Source: Pseudomonas sp. LP_7_YM
GTDB lineage: Bacteria; Pseudomonadota; Gammaproteobacteria; Pseudomonadales; Pseudomonadaceae
Direction of reading: 5' to 3'
Length of the DNA: 64,000 nt
NCBI RefSeq assembly: GCF_004364435.1
Contig: NZ_SOCT01000003.1
Span: forward strand, 533,243-597,242
The translations under genes were made by a program, and so were the position numbers. Below, in pieces: positions 1 through 9,551 of this stretch (positions are counted from its first letter, which is position 1; the number at the start of each line of letters is the position of its first letter). Under the pieces are notes generated by a model. That model was not told the DNA's origin and searched no databases. It worked only from the letters and a program-made list of their open reading frames with translations.

Positions 1-43
1 AGGTGCTCAGACGTTTGCCGAAGCTGGTGCGCTCAAGAAGCAT
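1..43 (-). CDS. fliI: fliI, flagellar export ATPase (N-terminus only)
   Basis: Reading leftwards from an ATG at 41-43, the first 14 codons translate as MLLERTSFGKRLST, which matches my memory of the N-terminus of Pseudomonas FliI (M-LERTSF-RRL). The rest lies beyond the left edge. FliI is the ATPase of the flagellar type III export apparatus. It follows fliH, its regulatory partner, and its start overlaps the fliH stop by 11 bp, the expected order and a sign of translational coupling. Only 14 residues are visible, so the identification rests on this short match plus synteny. Confidence 0.75.
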   Translation of the reverse strand, partial: MLLERTSFGKRLST

Positions 44-854
44 CGGTCACCCCCGCTCCGAGCGGATAAACGGTCTTTTCGGCGCTCTGGATCGCCTCTT
101 CCAGCTCGATGGCGACATCGGGAACCGCAGGATGCAGCGCCTGCTCATGCAGTTGATCGAACATCTTGCCGATGGCCTGGCCGATGCGGCTCTCGACCGT
201 GGCATCGATCCGGCTGTATTCGGTTTCAACCCGGCAGCCGCCCGGCTGCAGCGTGTCGTCTTCGAGAATCCGCCAGCTTTCTTCATGACGCTCACGCAAG
301 GCCTTTACCTGCGCGAAATCCTGTGAATTGATCAGGATGCGCACATTGGCGGCGCCCATCGGCAGCAACCGCAGGGCGTCCTGCAGCACTTTGCCGATCT
401 GACTTGAGTCGCTTTTAAGTTCGCGCTGGATGACTTGCCTGGCAACGTGCTCGACCAGCTGAATCATGGATTTTTCGATCTGCGCGTCTTGATCGGCAAT
501 CGGTTCGAACAGGTGGGTCATCAGCATTTCAAGGCTTGCCAGCTTGGGCGCCAGTGCCTGCTCGGCTTCCTGACGAACCTTGAGCTGGGCACTGTGAAAG
601 CCCTCTTTCTCGCCGATGGCAAAACCTTCGTTGTAGGCATCCTGACGGATGCTTTCCAACTCTTCCAGCGTCAGCGGCTGGACTTCTTCAAGCGGCACTT
701 CCTCGCTTTCCGCAGGCTCCGGTTCCTCAGCCTCAGGCGCTGGCTCAGGTGTTTCCACACGGGGGTCGAAGCTGGGCAACGTCCAGACATCGATCCCACG
801 CAGATCCTTGGCGCGGATGAGCTCGGTGGGTGGTTCTTTATCGGAGCTGAACAT
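33..854 (-). CDS. fliH: Flagellar assembly protein FliH
   Basis: FliH binds FliI and regulates the export ATPase at the cytoplasmic base of the flagellum. The 273-residue protein has a Pro/Glu-rich acidic N-terminal part (about residues 30-60, many PEPAPEAEEPEP-type steps), a long helical middle and the conserved C-terminal FliH region, with a typical VARQVIQRELKSD stretch. The ATG at 852-854 is preferred because AGGTG lies 6 nt before it. A GTG three codons upstream (861-863) is an alternative. It sits 15 bp after fliG and overlaps fliI, within the fliE-F-G-H-I operon. Confidence 0.93.
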   Translation of the reverse strand: MFSSDKEPPTELIRAKDLRGIDVWTLPSFDPRVETPEPAPEAEEPEPAESEEVPLEEVQPLTLEELESIRQDAYNEGFAIGEKEGFHSAQLKVRQEAEQALAPKLASLEMLMTHLFEPIADQDAQIEKSMIQLVEHVARQVIQRELKSDSSQIGKVLQDALRLLPMGAANVRILINSQDFAQVKALRERHEESWRILEDDTLQPGGCRVETEYSRIDATVESRIGQAIGKMFDQLHEQALHPAVPDVAIELEEAIQSAEKTVYPLGAGVTDAS

Positions 855-869
855 CGACTGCACCTGTTG

Positions 870-1886
870 TTAAATCATTTCTTCGCCACCTTTGCCGCCG
901 AGAACGATCTCCCCGGCCTCCGCCATACGACGGGCAATGGTGAGAATTTCCTTCTGGGCGCCTTCCACATCGCTGACGCGAACCGGGCCCTTGGCCTCCA
1001 GATCGTCGCGCAGCAACTCGGCAGCACGTTTGGACATGTTCTTGAAAATCTTTTCCTTGATCGCTTCGTCCGAGCCCTTGAGCGCCAGGACCAGCACATC
1101 GGAAGACACCTCGCGCAACAGCGCCTGAATGCCACGGTCGTCGACATCGGACAGGTTGTTGAAGACGAACATGAGGTCTTCGATCTGCGTCGACAGGTCT
1201 TCGTCCACTTCACGGATGGAGTCCATGAGCTGCCCTTCGATCGAACTGTCGAGGAAGTTCATGATGTCCGCCGCACGCTTGATACCACCCAGGGTGGTAC
1301 GCGAGGTATTGGCATTGCCCGAAAACTGCTTCTCGAGGATCTGGTTCAGCTCTTTCAACGCAGCAGGTTGCACGGTGTTCAACGAGGACACGCGCAGGAT
1401 GATATCCAGGCGTACCTTGTGGTCGAAATGGCTCAGCACTTCACCGGCCTGATCAGCATCCAGGTACGCGACGACGATGGCCTGGATCTGCGGGTGCTCG
1501 TAACGAATGACGTCGGCAACGGCGCGCGGTTCCATCCACTTGAGACTGTCCAGGCCGCTGGTGTTGCCACCGAGCAGGATGCGGTCGATGAGGCCGTTGG
1601 CCTTGTCTTCGCCCAGGGCCTGGGTCAGCATCTTGCGGATGTAGCCATCGGAGCCGATGCCCACACCGGTCTGATCACCGACGACATCGACGAACTCGCT
1701 CATCACGACTTCGACCTGTTCGCGATGAACGTTGCGCATCTGCGCCATCGCCACACCGACACGCTGGACCTCTTTAGGGCCCATGTGGCGCAGCACCTGC
1801 GCAGCATCCGTCTCACCCAGGGTGAGGAGCAGGATCGCCGCTTTATCAACCCGGCTCAGTTTGACCGCAGCACGACTGTCACTCAT
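870..1886 (-). CDS. fliG: Flagellar motor switch protein FliG
   Basis: FliG is the rotor protein that contacts the stator MotA and is mounted on the FliF ring. The 338-residue length is usual. The middle domain carries the EHPQ motif (YEHPQIQAIVVAYL) and the C-terminal part the charged torque helix region (DDRGIQALLREVSSDVLVLALKG). The MFVF hydrophobic patch is present in the EDLMFVFNNL segment. Its start overlaps the end of fliF by 8 bp, so the two partners are probably translationally coupled. Identification is secure. Confidence 0.97.
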   Translation of the reverse strand: MSDSRAAVKLSRVDKAAILLLTLGETDAAQVLRHMGPKEVQRVGVAMAQMRNVHREQVEVVMSEFVDVVGDQTGVGIGSDGYIRKMLTQALGEDKANGLIDRILLGGNTSGLDSLKWMEPRAVADVIRYEHPQIQAIVVAYLDADQAGEVLSHFDHKVRLDIILRVSSLNTVQPAALKELNQILEKQFSGNANTSRTTLGGIKRAADIMNFLDSSIEGQLMDSIREVDEDLSTQIEDLMFVFNNLSDVDDRGIQALLREVSSDVLVLALKGSDEAIKEKIFKNMSKRAAELLRDDLEAKGPVRVSDVEGAQKEILTIARRMAEAGEIVLGGKGGEEMI

Positions 1887-3657
1887 CTGTGTTGATCCAC
1901 TCTTTAACGACCTGAGCCACGCGAGCCGGGTCTTCAGCTACCAGGCTCTTGATAGCGTTGAGCTGCGCGTCATAACCCTCACTCGGGCTCGGCAGCAGGA
2001 TGCTTTGCGGACCGCCCAGACTCACGCGGTCATTGGCCAACTCACCATCCATTCCGACCATGCCACCCAGTTCCATGTCGCCGTCGGCAGCCTGGCTCTT
2101 CGGATTGGTGATGTTCTTCAACACCGGACGCAGGACCCCGAAGACCAGCACCAGGATAAAGATCACGCCCATCGCCTGCTTGACGATGTCCCAGAACCAC
2201 GGCTGCGAGTAAAACGGGATGTCCGGAATCACTTCGCCACGCTCGGCCGAGAACGGCACGTTGATGACACTGACGCTATCGCCCCGTGCGGCATCGAAGC
2301 CCACGGCGTCCTGCACCAGACGGGTAAAACGTGTCAGCTGATCGGCAGTCCACGGCACCATGGTGGTTTCACCGTTGGCCGGGTTGACCTTGACCTGATC
2401 GTCCACCACCACCGCCACCGACAGGCGATTGATCTTGCCCTGCTGTTGCTTGGTGTGGCTGATGGAACGGTCCAGTTCGAAGTTCTTGGTCGACTGGTTA
2501 CGCTTGTCCGCAGGGTAAGGCGCGAGCATGGGCTGACCGGTGGCCGGGTCCATGATTTGCTGACCGTTGGCGTCCAGCAGCGGTTGGCCTGCTGCGATCG
2601 GACCGGTAGCGCCGGCCGCACCGGCGGTTGCATTCTGCGGCGCAGTGGCCGGCCCCGGCGGCTGATTGCTCAGAGCACCCGGAACGCCTTGGGAACCGCT
2701 GCCGCTGGAACGTTGTTCGTTGACCGTCTGCTCACTGCGCAGCGCGGGCTGGTCTGGGTTGAAGCTTTCGGCCGTGGATTCCACCGCGCTGAAATCGACG
2801 TCGGCTGAGACTTCAGCCTTGTAACGGTCATTACCCAACACCGGCTGCAGGATGTTCTGCACGCGCTGGGTCAGCATGCTTTCCATGCGGCGGGTGTAGT
2901 CGAACTGCTTGCCAGCCATGCTCAGCTCGGAGTTTTCCGCCTGATCGGACAGCAGGTTGCCTTTCTGGTCTACGACGGTGACCTGTGATTTGGTCAGCTC
3001 GGGAACGCTGGTCGCCACCAGATTGACGATGGCCATCACCTGACCCGGCTCAAGGGTACGTCCGGCGTACATCTCCACCAGCACCGACGCAGTGGGTTTG
3101 CGGTCGTCGCGGACGAACACCGAACTTTTCGGAATCGCCAGGTGCACGCGGGCCGCCTTGATGTTGTTCAGGCTGGAGATGGTACGCGCCAGTTCGCCTT
3201 CCAGACCACGACGGTAACGCGTGGCCTCCATGAACTGGCTGGTACCCAGACCTTGATCCTTGTCGAGGATCTCGAAGCCGACGTTGCCATCGCTCTGAGC
3301 GATCCCGGCACCGGCCAGCTTGATGCGGGCACGGGACAGGTCATCGGACTTGACCAGCAAGGCGCCGGAGTTGGGTTCCACGGTGTAGGGAATGTCGGCC
3401 TGGGCCAGGGTGTCCATGACCTGTTTGGTGTCCACGCCCGACAAGCTGCCGTACAGCGGCTTGTAGTCTGGCTGTTGCGACCAGAGCACGACGGCAAAAC
3501 CAATCGCCACGCTGGCAGCCAGCCCCACCATGAGGCCGACCTGACGCAACATGGTCATTTCGGAAAGATTTTGCAGGAACGCCAAACCGAACATCGGCGA
3601 CTTGCTTGCTGTCGCACCCGTCTTGACGGGTACGTTATCGGCGGCGGCTTCAGCCAT
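1879..3657 (-). CDS. fliF: Flagellar MS-ring protein FliF
   Basis: FliF forms the MS ring in the inner membrane, on which the switch and export gate are built. The 592-residue protein has an N-terminal membrane segment (about residues 40-61, VGLMVGLAASVAIGFAVVLW), ring-building YscJ/FliF domains (LYGSLSG, then VHLAIPKSSVFVRD), an Ala/Pro/Gly-rich linker around 320-370, a second membrane segment (about 490-510, MGVIFILVLVFGVLRPVL) and the C-terminal FliG-binding tail. It lies between fliE (14 bp upstream) and fliG (8 bp overlap) in the fliE-I operon. Confidence 0.97.
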   Translation of the reverse strand: MAEAAADNVPVKTGATASKSPMFGLAFLQNLSEMTMLRQVGLMVGLAASVAIGFAVVLWSQQPDYKPLYGSLSGVDTKQVMDTLAQADIPYTVEPNSGALLVKSDDLSRARIKLAGAGIAQSDGNVGFEILDKDQGLGTSQFMEATRYRRGLEGELARTISSLNNIKAARVHLAIPKSSVFVRDDRKPTASVLVEMYAGRTLEPGQVMAIVNLVATSVPELTKSQVTVVDQKGNLLSDQAENSELSMAGKQFDYTRRMESMLTQRVQNILQPVLGNDRYKAEVSADVDFSAVESTAESFNPDQPALRSEQTVNEQRSSGSGSQGVPGALSNQPPGPATAPQNATAGAAGATGPIAAGQPLLDANGQQIMDPATGQPMLAPYPADKRNQSTKNFELDRSISHTKQQQGKINRLSVAVVVDDQVKVNPANGETTMVPWTADQLTRFTRLVQDAVGFDAARGDSVSVINVPFSAERGEVIPDIPFYSQPWFWDIVKQAMGVIFILVLVFGVLRPVLKNITNPKSQAADGDMELGGMVGMDGELANDRVSLGGPQSILLPSPSEGYDAQLNAIKSLVAEDPARVAQVVKEWINTDE

Positions 3658-3671
3658 GACTTAAATCGTCC

Positions 3672-4001
3672 TCAAACCGGCATTTGCATGATGTCTTGAT
3701 ACGCCTGAACCAGCTTGTTGCGTACCTGAGTCAGAGCCTGGAACGAAACGCTGGCCTTCTGCGAGGAAATCATCACATCGGTGAGATCCAAGCCGCTCTT
3801 GCCCATCTCAAATGCCGTGGACAGCTGGTTCGATGCCTGCTGGGTATCGTTGACCTTACCGACGGCCATACCAAGCATGTCGGAAAAGCTGGTCCCGCCA
3901 GCCATTTCCGGCGCATCGACAGCTTTGGGCTTGGCCATAGCGTCCATCTGCATGGAGCGCATGTCCAACATCAAGCGATTAAATTCAACACCTTGGCTCA
4001 T
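3672..4001 (-). CDS. fliE: Flagellar hook-basal body protein FliE
   Basis: FliE joins the MS ring to the rod and is the first exported rod component. The 109-residue protein begins [18 protein letters not shown] and ends in the typical FliE C-terminus ([24 protein letters not shown]). The ATG at 3999-4001 is chosen over an upstream TTG because it fits the family and is preceded by a GAGAGAAG ribosome-binding stretch. It is the first gene of fliEFGHI, with a sigma-54 promoter about 60 bp upstream. Confidence 0.95.
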   Translation of the reverse strand: MSQGVEFNRLMLDMRSMQMDAMAKPKAVDAPEMAGGTSFSDMLGMAVGKVNDTQQASNQLSTAFEMGKSGLDLTDVMISSQKASVSFQALTQVRNKLVQAYQDIMQMPV

Positions 4002-4062
4002 GGACTTCTCTCTCAAAAGGGCCGCAAATTTTTGACACCGATTCAGCGGTTATCCATGTAGT

Positions 4063-4078
4063 AGCAACAACGGTGCCA
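4063..4078 (-). promoter_or_regulatory. Sigma-54 promoter for fliEFGHI
   Basis: The minus strand reads TGGCACCGTTGTTGCT, matching the sigma-54 consensus TGGCACG-N4-TTGCW at all but one position, with the -24 GG and -12 GC correctly spaced. The predicted start gives a leader of about 50 nt to the fliE ATG. In P. aeruginosa this operon is FleR/RpoN-dependent, and the activator gene fleR lies next door. Confidence 0.85.
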
Positions 4079-4142
4079 GCCCAATGAAGGCACATTGCCA
4101 CATCTCATAAAAGTATTCGGGTAGTTACAGAATGGGTCACGC

Positions 4143-4158
4143 GCAGCGCTGGCGCTGC
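4143..4158. other. Stem-loop in the fleR-fliE intergenic region
   Basis: GCAGCG-CTGG-CGCTGC is a perfect 6-bp stem. TTTT follows it on the plus strand, but on the fleR-fliE coding strand no U-run follows, so it is not a classical intrinsic terminator for fleR. It may slow readthrough from fleR into the fliE promoter region. The rest of 4002-4307 holds the fliE promoter and no gene that I can support. Confidence 0.35.
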
Positions 4159-4307
4159 TTTTAGCCTGCTACTTCAGAACCCTGTTGAAGCGAACAGCTG
4201 GCGAGAAAGCCGGCATCGATCAAGCATTTGGTCGCACGACAGCCAGCATTCGTGAACAGGCACGCTCTCTTATGTTTAGGGCAGCCTGTATTTCGTCCCG
4301 GGCGGGC

Positions 4308-5735
4308 TCAGCTGGCAAACAGATAACCTTCGACATCCATGCCTGCATCACGCATCTGCGCCAGCTTGTAGCGCAACGTACGCGGGCTGATACCCAAGCG
4401 TTCAGCGGCTTCCTTACGACGTCCGCGCTCGGCACGCAGTGTATCGATGATCATCTGGAACTCACGACGCCGCAGGTCTTCCCCCAGCGCGCCAGCGACT
4501 TCATTGCCGCCGACATCGAGCGACGATTCCGTGACGCCCGGCGTCATCGGCGGCGGCATTTGCGCCTGCTGCGTCGGTGCGGCGGCTGACTGCGATGCGA
4601 AGCTGACGGGCCCCGTCAGACAGAAGTCCCCGGGCTGGATGACGCCGCCCTGTTGCAGGATCAGCGCACGCTGCAAGGCGTTGTCCAGTTCGCGTACGTT
4701 GCCCGGCCAGTTGTATCCGACCAGACACTGCTGCGCTTGGCTCGAAAGCCGCACCGGGGCGTGCTTCATTTTATTGACGTGCTTGGCCAGCAGACGTTCG
4801 GCCAATGGCAGGATGTCGCCGGGACGCTGACGAAGCGCCTGCCAGGCCAGCGGAAATACCGACAACCGATAGAACAGGTCTTCGCGGAAACGTCCGGCCG
4901 CCACCTCACCCGCCAGGTCACGGTTGGTGGTGGCCAGCACGCGAATGTCCAGCTCGATGGGCTTGCGCGCACCGACCCGCTCCACTTCGCGCTCCTGCAG
5001 CACACGCAGTAATTTGGCCTGAAGGCCCATGGGCATTTCGGAGATTTCGTCGAGCAGAATGGTCCCTCCATCTGCCTGTTCGAATTTGCCCGCCTGAGCC
5101 GCGATGGCGCCGGTAAAGGAGCCTTTCTCGTGACCGAACAGCGTAGCTTCCAGCATGTTGTCCGGAATTGCTGCGCAATTGATGGCGATAAAGGGTTTGC
5201 CTGCCCGCGGCGACTGCTGGTGAATGAAGCGCGCCAGCACTTCTTTACCCGTCCCGGACTCCCCGGAAATCAGCACCGTGGAATCGCTTTTCGCCACACG
5301 GCTTGCCAGATTGAGCAACTGCAGACTGGCTGGCTCGACCGCAATCGGACCTTCACCGTCCGTCGGGCCCAAACGGCCCAATGCATGGCGGGCTACAAGT
5401 GCCATCAGCGCCTTGGGCTCGAAGGGTTTGACCAGATAATCGGCGGCGCCCTGGCGCATCGCTTCCACAGCGCGATCGACTGAGCCATGGGCGGTCATCA
5501 GCAATACCGGCAATTGTGGATAGCGGTTGCGCAGCTGGGCCAGCAACTGGTGACCGTCCATGCCGGGCATGTTGACGTCACTGATCACAAGGTTAAAGGC
5601 GTCTGCGCCAGCGGCTCGCAACGCTTCTTCAGCGGACCCTACGGCCTGATAATCGTGACCTGCCAGCTCCAGGGTTTCGCCCAGCGCCTCACGCAGTGAA
5701 TGGTCGTCCTCGACCAGCAATACCTTGATCATCAT
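4308..5735 (-). CDS. fleR: Sigma-54-dependent response regulator FleR
   Basis: FleR is the response regulator that activates basal-body and hook operons with RpoN. In order: receiver domain (residues 4-115, phospho-acceptor Asp53 in SDVNMPG), AAA+ domain (Walker [10 protein letters not shown], Walker [14 protein letters not shown]) and a Fis-type helix-turn-helix at the C-terminus ([20 protein letters not shown]). The sigma-54-contacting loop reads GSFTGA rather than the canonical GAFTGA. The start overlaps the fleS stop as ATGA (4 bp), so kinase and regulator are translationally coupled. 475 residues, usual length. Confidence 0.96.
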   Translation of the reverse strand: MMIKVLLVEDDHSLREALGETLELAGHDYQAVGSAEEALRAAGADAFNLVISDVNMPGMDGHQLLAQLRNRYPQLPVLLMTAHGSVDRAVEAMRQGAADYLVKPFEPKALMALVARHALGRLGPTDGEGPIAVEPASLQLLNLASRVAKSDSTVLISGESGTGKEVLARFIHQQSPRAGKPFIAINCAAIPDNMLEATLFGHEKGSFTGAIAAQAGKFEQADGGTILLDEISEMPMGLQAKLLRVLQEREVERVGARKPIELDIRVLATTNRDLAGEVAAGRFREDLFYRLSVFPLAWQALRQRPGDILPLAERLLAKHVNKMKHAPVRLSSQAQQCLVGYNWPGNVRELDNALQRALILQQGGVIQPGDFCLTGPVSFASQSAAAPTQQAQMPPPMTPGVTESSLDVGGNEVAGALGEDLRRREFQMIIDTLRAERGRRKEAAERLGISPRTLRYKLAQMRDAGMDVEGYLFAS

Positions 5736-6958
5736 GAGTCATCACCTGGGGCACAGACGCTTGGAATCAGCGGCAACGAAACGATGGCACAGGTGCCGCG
5801 ACCGGGACGCGAACGAAACTGCACCTGTCCCTGGTGAGCTCGGGCGACAGCGGTGACAACCGCCAGCCCCAAGCCGGTGCCGGTGGTTTTGGTGGTGAAG
5901 AACGGCTCACCGATACGCGCCAGGGCGGCGGCATCGATGCCACTGCCGTTATCGCTGATGCACACACGCAAGGTGTTGCCACGGTTGTACGCATGAATCT
6001 TGACGCGTGCGCCTGCCGGACTGGCCTGAACGGCATTCTCGATCAGGTTCAACAGCGCTCCGACCAGCGTGTCACGGTTGCACAACAGCTCGCCGTCGAC
6101 ACTGTCGCACTGCCAACGCACGGCACTGTCGCGCACATGGGTTTGCGCAGCCGATGCCAATACTTCGATGATTGCCTGCGGGCTCACCCGATCGGTCAGC
6201 GGCAGCTCGCCCCGGGCAAACACCAGCATGTCCCGAACTTGATGCTCCAGTTCGTGCAACCGCTCCTTGAGGCGACCGGCAAAACGTTGCTGAGTCTCGA
6301 CGTTCAAGGCCTGCTCGGTCAGGTGGCTGGCGTAAATCATAGCTGCCGACAATGGGGTGCGGATCTGGTGGGCAAGCGAAGCAACCATGCGCCCTAACGA
6401 CGACAAGCGCTCATGGCGCGCCAGTTGGCTTTGCAGGTGGCGGGTTTCAGTGAGGTCGTTAAGCAGTACCAGTTGCCCAGGCTCGGCATCCAGCGAGCGG
6501 GTCGCGATGGACAGACGACGACCGTCCTTGAGGGATATTTCATGCCCGTCGTCTTCACGCGGGGCAAAACAGCGGGCAATGACGTGGCGCCAGAGCATGC
6601 CGATCAGCGGCTCGCCCAACAGCTCCAGCGCGGCCGGATTGGCTTCACGAACCGTACCGGTTCCATCAATGACGATGACCCCTCCGGGCAACAGATCCAG
6701 CAGATTTTGCAGACGGTTGGCCAGACGTTCCTTTTCAGCCAGCTCCTGCATGCGCTGGGCACTGACCACGGCCAACTCGCCCTTGAGCTCAGTGACTCGG
6801 GCTTCCAGCAAACCATAGGAGTCGGTCAATTGCACCGACATCTGGTTAAAGAGGGCAAATGCCTGCTCTAACCCTTGTCGACTTTCCACTTCCGGGGACG
6901 GCTGCACTTGCGAACCTGGCAAGACGGGTTCGGAAGACATCTGAGCGGCCTGGGGCAT
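5732..6958 (-). CDS. fleS: Sensor histidine kinase FleS
   Basis: FleS is the cognate kinase of FleR. The 408-residue protein has an N-terminal coiled-coil-like stretch, a PAS domain (about residues 100-190, LLDLLPGGVIVIDGTGTVREANPAALELLGE), a HisKA dimerisation domain with the phospho-His in ASLAHQIRTPLSA, and a C-terminal ATPase domain (N-box LIENAVQAS, G-boxes DNGSGID and GTGLGLAVV). No membrane segments are seen, so it is cytoplasmic. The ATG at 6956-6958 is chosen for the GAGAG stretch upstream. It is transcribed from its own sigma-54 promoter. Confidence 0.95.
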   Translation of the reverse strand: MPQAAQMSSEPVLPGSQVQPSPEVESRQGLEQAFALFNQMSVQLTDSYGLLEARVTELKGELAVVSAQRMQELAEKERLANRLQNLLDLLPGGVIVIDGTGTVREANPAALELLGEPLIGMLWRHVIARCFAPREDDGHEISLKDGRRLSIATRSLDAEPGQLVLLNDLTETRHLQSQLARHERLSSLGRMVASLAHQIRTPLSAAMIYASHLTEQALNVETQQRFAGRLKERLHELEHQVRDMLVFARGELPLTDRVSPQAIIEVLASAAQTHVRDSAVRWQCDSVDGELLCNRDTLVGALLNLIENAVQASPAGARVKIHAYNRGNTLRVCISDNGSGIDAAALARIGEPFFTTKTTGTGLGLAVVTAVARAHQGQVQFRSRPGRGTCAIVSLPLIPSVCAPGDDS

Positions 6959-7010
6959 AGTTAATCTCTCGGTGGCGAACCGTCGGCAAACGGTATGTTG
7001 CAAGAGACTT

Positions 7011-7026
7011 AGCAATCCTCGTGCCG
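7011..7026 (-). promoter_or_regulatory. Sigma-54 promoter for fleSR
   Basis: The minus strand reads CGGCACGAGGATTGCT, matching the sigma-54 consensus except for the first base. The predicted start leaves a leader of about 42 nt before fleS. In P. aeruginosa fleSR is activated by FleQ with RpoN. The site touches the U-run of the fleQ terminator with no spacer. Confidence 0.85.
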
Positions 7027-7055
7027 AAAAAAAACCGCTGAAAAATCAGCGGTTT
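7027..7055 (-). terminator. Rho-independent terminator of fleQ
   Basis: On the minus strand AAACCGCTGA-TTTT-TCAGCGGTTT forms a perfect 10-bp stem followed by a run of T's (7027-7034 on the plus strand are all A). It separates fleQ from the fleSR transcription unit. Confidence 0.92.
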
Positions 7056-7078
7056 ATTTTTTTGGCGTCAAACCAGTG

Positions 7079-8554
<1,476 letters not shown>

Positions 8555-8641
8555 GCAATAGCAACTTCCCTAGTCAACTCGATGCCCCGTCAAGGGCAAG
8601 CTCGGCGTTTGTATAGCCCGCAGACACATTACAAAGACCAG

Positions 8642-8670
8642 AAATTAGTGAACAACACTAGTTAAGTCAA
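8642..8670 (-). promoter_or_regulatory. Sigma-70-type promoter of fleQ with inverted repeat
   Basis: The minus strand carries TTGACT, a 17-nt spacer and TAATTT, about 90 nt before the fleQ ATG. Between the two hexamers and touching the -10 is a perfect inverted repeat, TAGTG-AACAA-CACTA (8646-8660), which could be an operator. In P. aeruginosa fleQ is sigma-70-dependent and repressed by Vfr; this dyad does not resemble a full Vfr/CRP site, so its binder is unknown. The remaining 8555-8722 has no gene. Confidence 0.5.
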
Positions 8671-8722
8671 AAAACCGTACACAGTCAATTTTATGGCGCA
8701 CAAATTTTCGATTAACCATGCG

Positions 8723-9019
8723 TTAGCCGAAGAGATGGTAAACCTTTGTCGCGTTTTTCGCTCGTTGGATCTGCGACATTTCATCGACGATCGCTTGCCG
8801 CTCACCGACGGCGATGTCTATCAACTGTCGATACACACCCAGTAATTCTTCCAGATTGCTGCGCAGTTCAGGCTCAGCGTCGGTCGACTCGCGGATGACA
8901 TCGTCGACGCAGGCGCGACAGGCCAGGTCGAGCTTGCCGATGGTCTCCCAGTCGCGCTCAGCGAGTGCACCGACGAGGGCCTCACGGGTTTCTTCGATTC
9001 GCTTGAGTGCAGCACTCAT
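8723..9019 (-). CDS. fliT: Flagellar export chaperone FliT
   Basis: This 98-residue helical protein lies directly after fliS, the position of FliT, the chaperone for the filament cap FliD. It begins MSAALKRIEETREALVGALAERDWETIGKLD and has the short, charged, all-helical composition of FliT. The ATG at 9017-9019 is preferred to an upstream in-frame ATG because a perfect AAGGAG lies 6 nt before it. It is 11 bp downstream of fliS and shares its operon. Sequence conservation in FliT is low, so synteny carries much of the call. Confidence 0.82.
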   Translation of the reverse strand: MSAALKRIEETREALVGALAERDWETIGKLDLACRACVDDVIRESTDAEPELRSNLEELLGVYRQLIDIAVGERQAIVDEMSQIQRAKNATKVYHLFG

Positions 9020-9030
9020 GGTGATCTCCT

Positions 9031-9423
9031 TTACGCTGGCTGCTGATCGCCAATCGCGTCCCAACCTTCCTTGACCGTTGTCAGCAAGCCGCTGACTTCA
9101 TCGAGGATTCGCGGATCGGTTTTGATGTTGGCTTCAGCCAGACGCTTCATCATGTACACATACAGGTTGTCGACTCGGGCCAGGGCATCGGCCTGTTTTT
9201 CCATGTCCAGACCTTCGCGCAGACCACCGACGATTTCAATGGTCTTGCCAATCAGCACGCCTTTGGCGGCAACGTCCTTGCGGCCAATCGCACCTTTGGC
9301 CTGAGCGATGCGATCAAGCCCGGCCTCCATCAGCATTTGCACCAGACGGTGGGGTGTTGCCACAGCGGTCTGCGCCTGTGAATTGACCTTCTGATACTGC
9401 CGAAGGGCTGCCATACGGTTCAT
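9031..9423 (-). CDS. fliS: Flagellin export chaperone FliS
   Basis: FliS binds the disordered C-terminus of flagellin in the cytoplasm and prevents premature polymerisation. The 130-residue protein shows the family core: ALRQYQKVNSQAQTAVATPHRLVQMLMEAGLDRIAQAKGAI, then KGVLIGKTIEIVGGLREGLD and LDNLYVYMMKRL-like helices. It lies after the fliD terminator and has its own FliA-type promoter, so fliS-fliT is a late operon separate from fliD. Confidence 0.96.
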   Translation of the reverse strand: MNRMAALRQYQKVNSQAQTAVATPHRLVQMLMEAGLDRIAQAKGAIGRKDVAAKGVLIGKTIEIVGGLREGLDMEKQADALARVDNLYVYMMKRLAEANIKTDPRILDEVSGLLTTVKEGWDAIGDQQPA

Positions 9424-9461
9424 GTTTTCTTACCTCACAGCTTGAAGTTCCTATATTCAGG

Positions 9462-9488
9462 GTATCGACAAGGCCCCGAAAAACTTTA
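9462..9488 (-). promoter_or_regulatory. FliA (sigma-28) promoter for fliS-fliT
   Basis: The minus strand reads TAAAG, 14 nt, GTCGATAC, close to the sigma-28 consensus TAAAG-N14-GCCGATAA and with the same spacing as the sites before fliC and flgM in this window. It lies about 39 bp before the fliS ATG. Confidence 0.75.
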
Positions 9489-9500
9489 ACGCCAGATGCC

Positions 9501-9524
9501 AAAAACCCGGCACTCTGGCCGGGT
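9501..9524 (-). terminator. Rho-independent terminator of fliD
   Basis: On the minus strand ACCCGGC-cagagt-GCCGGGT is a perfect 7-bp stem followed by TTTT. It closes the fliD transcript just before the fliS promoter. Confidence 0.85.
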
Positions 9525-9551
9525 CATGGTGTTTTGCACATGCGTACCCCG

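Noticed and set aside
435..1895. Long plus-strand open frame opposite fliH and fliG
   Set aside because: It is the antisense shadow of two well-identified genes, has His/Leu/Arg-rich composition typical of antisense high-GC frames and no ribosome-binding site.
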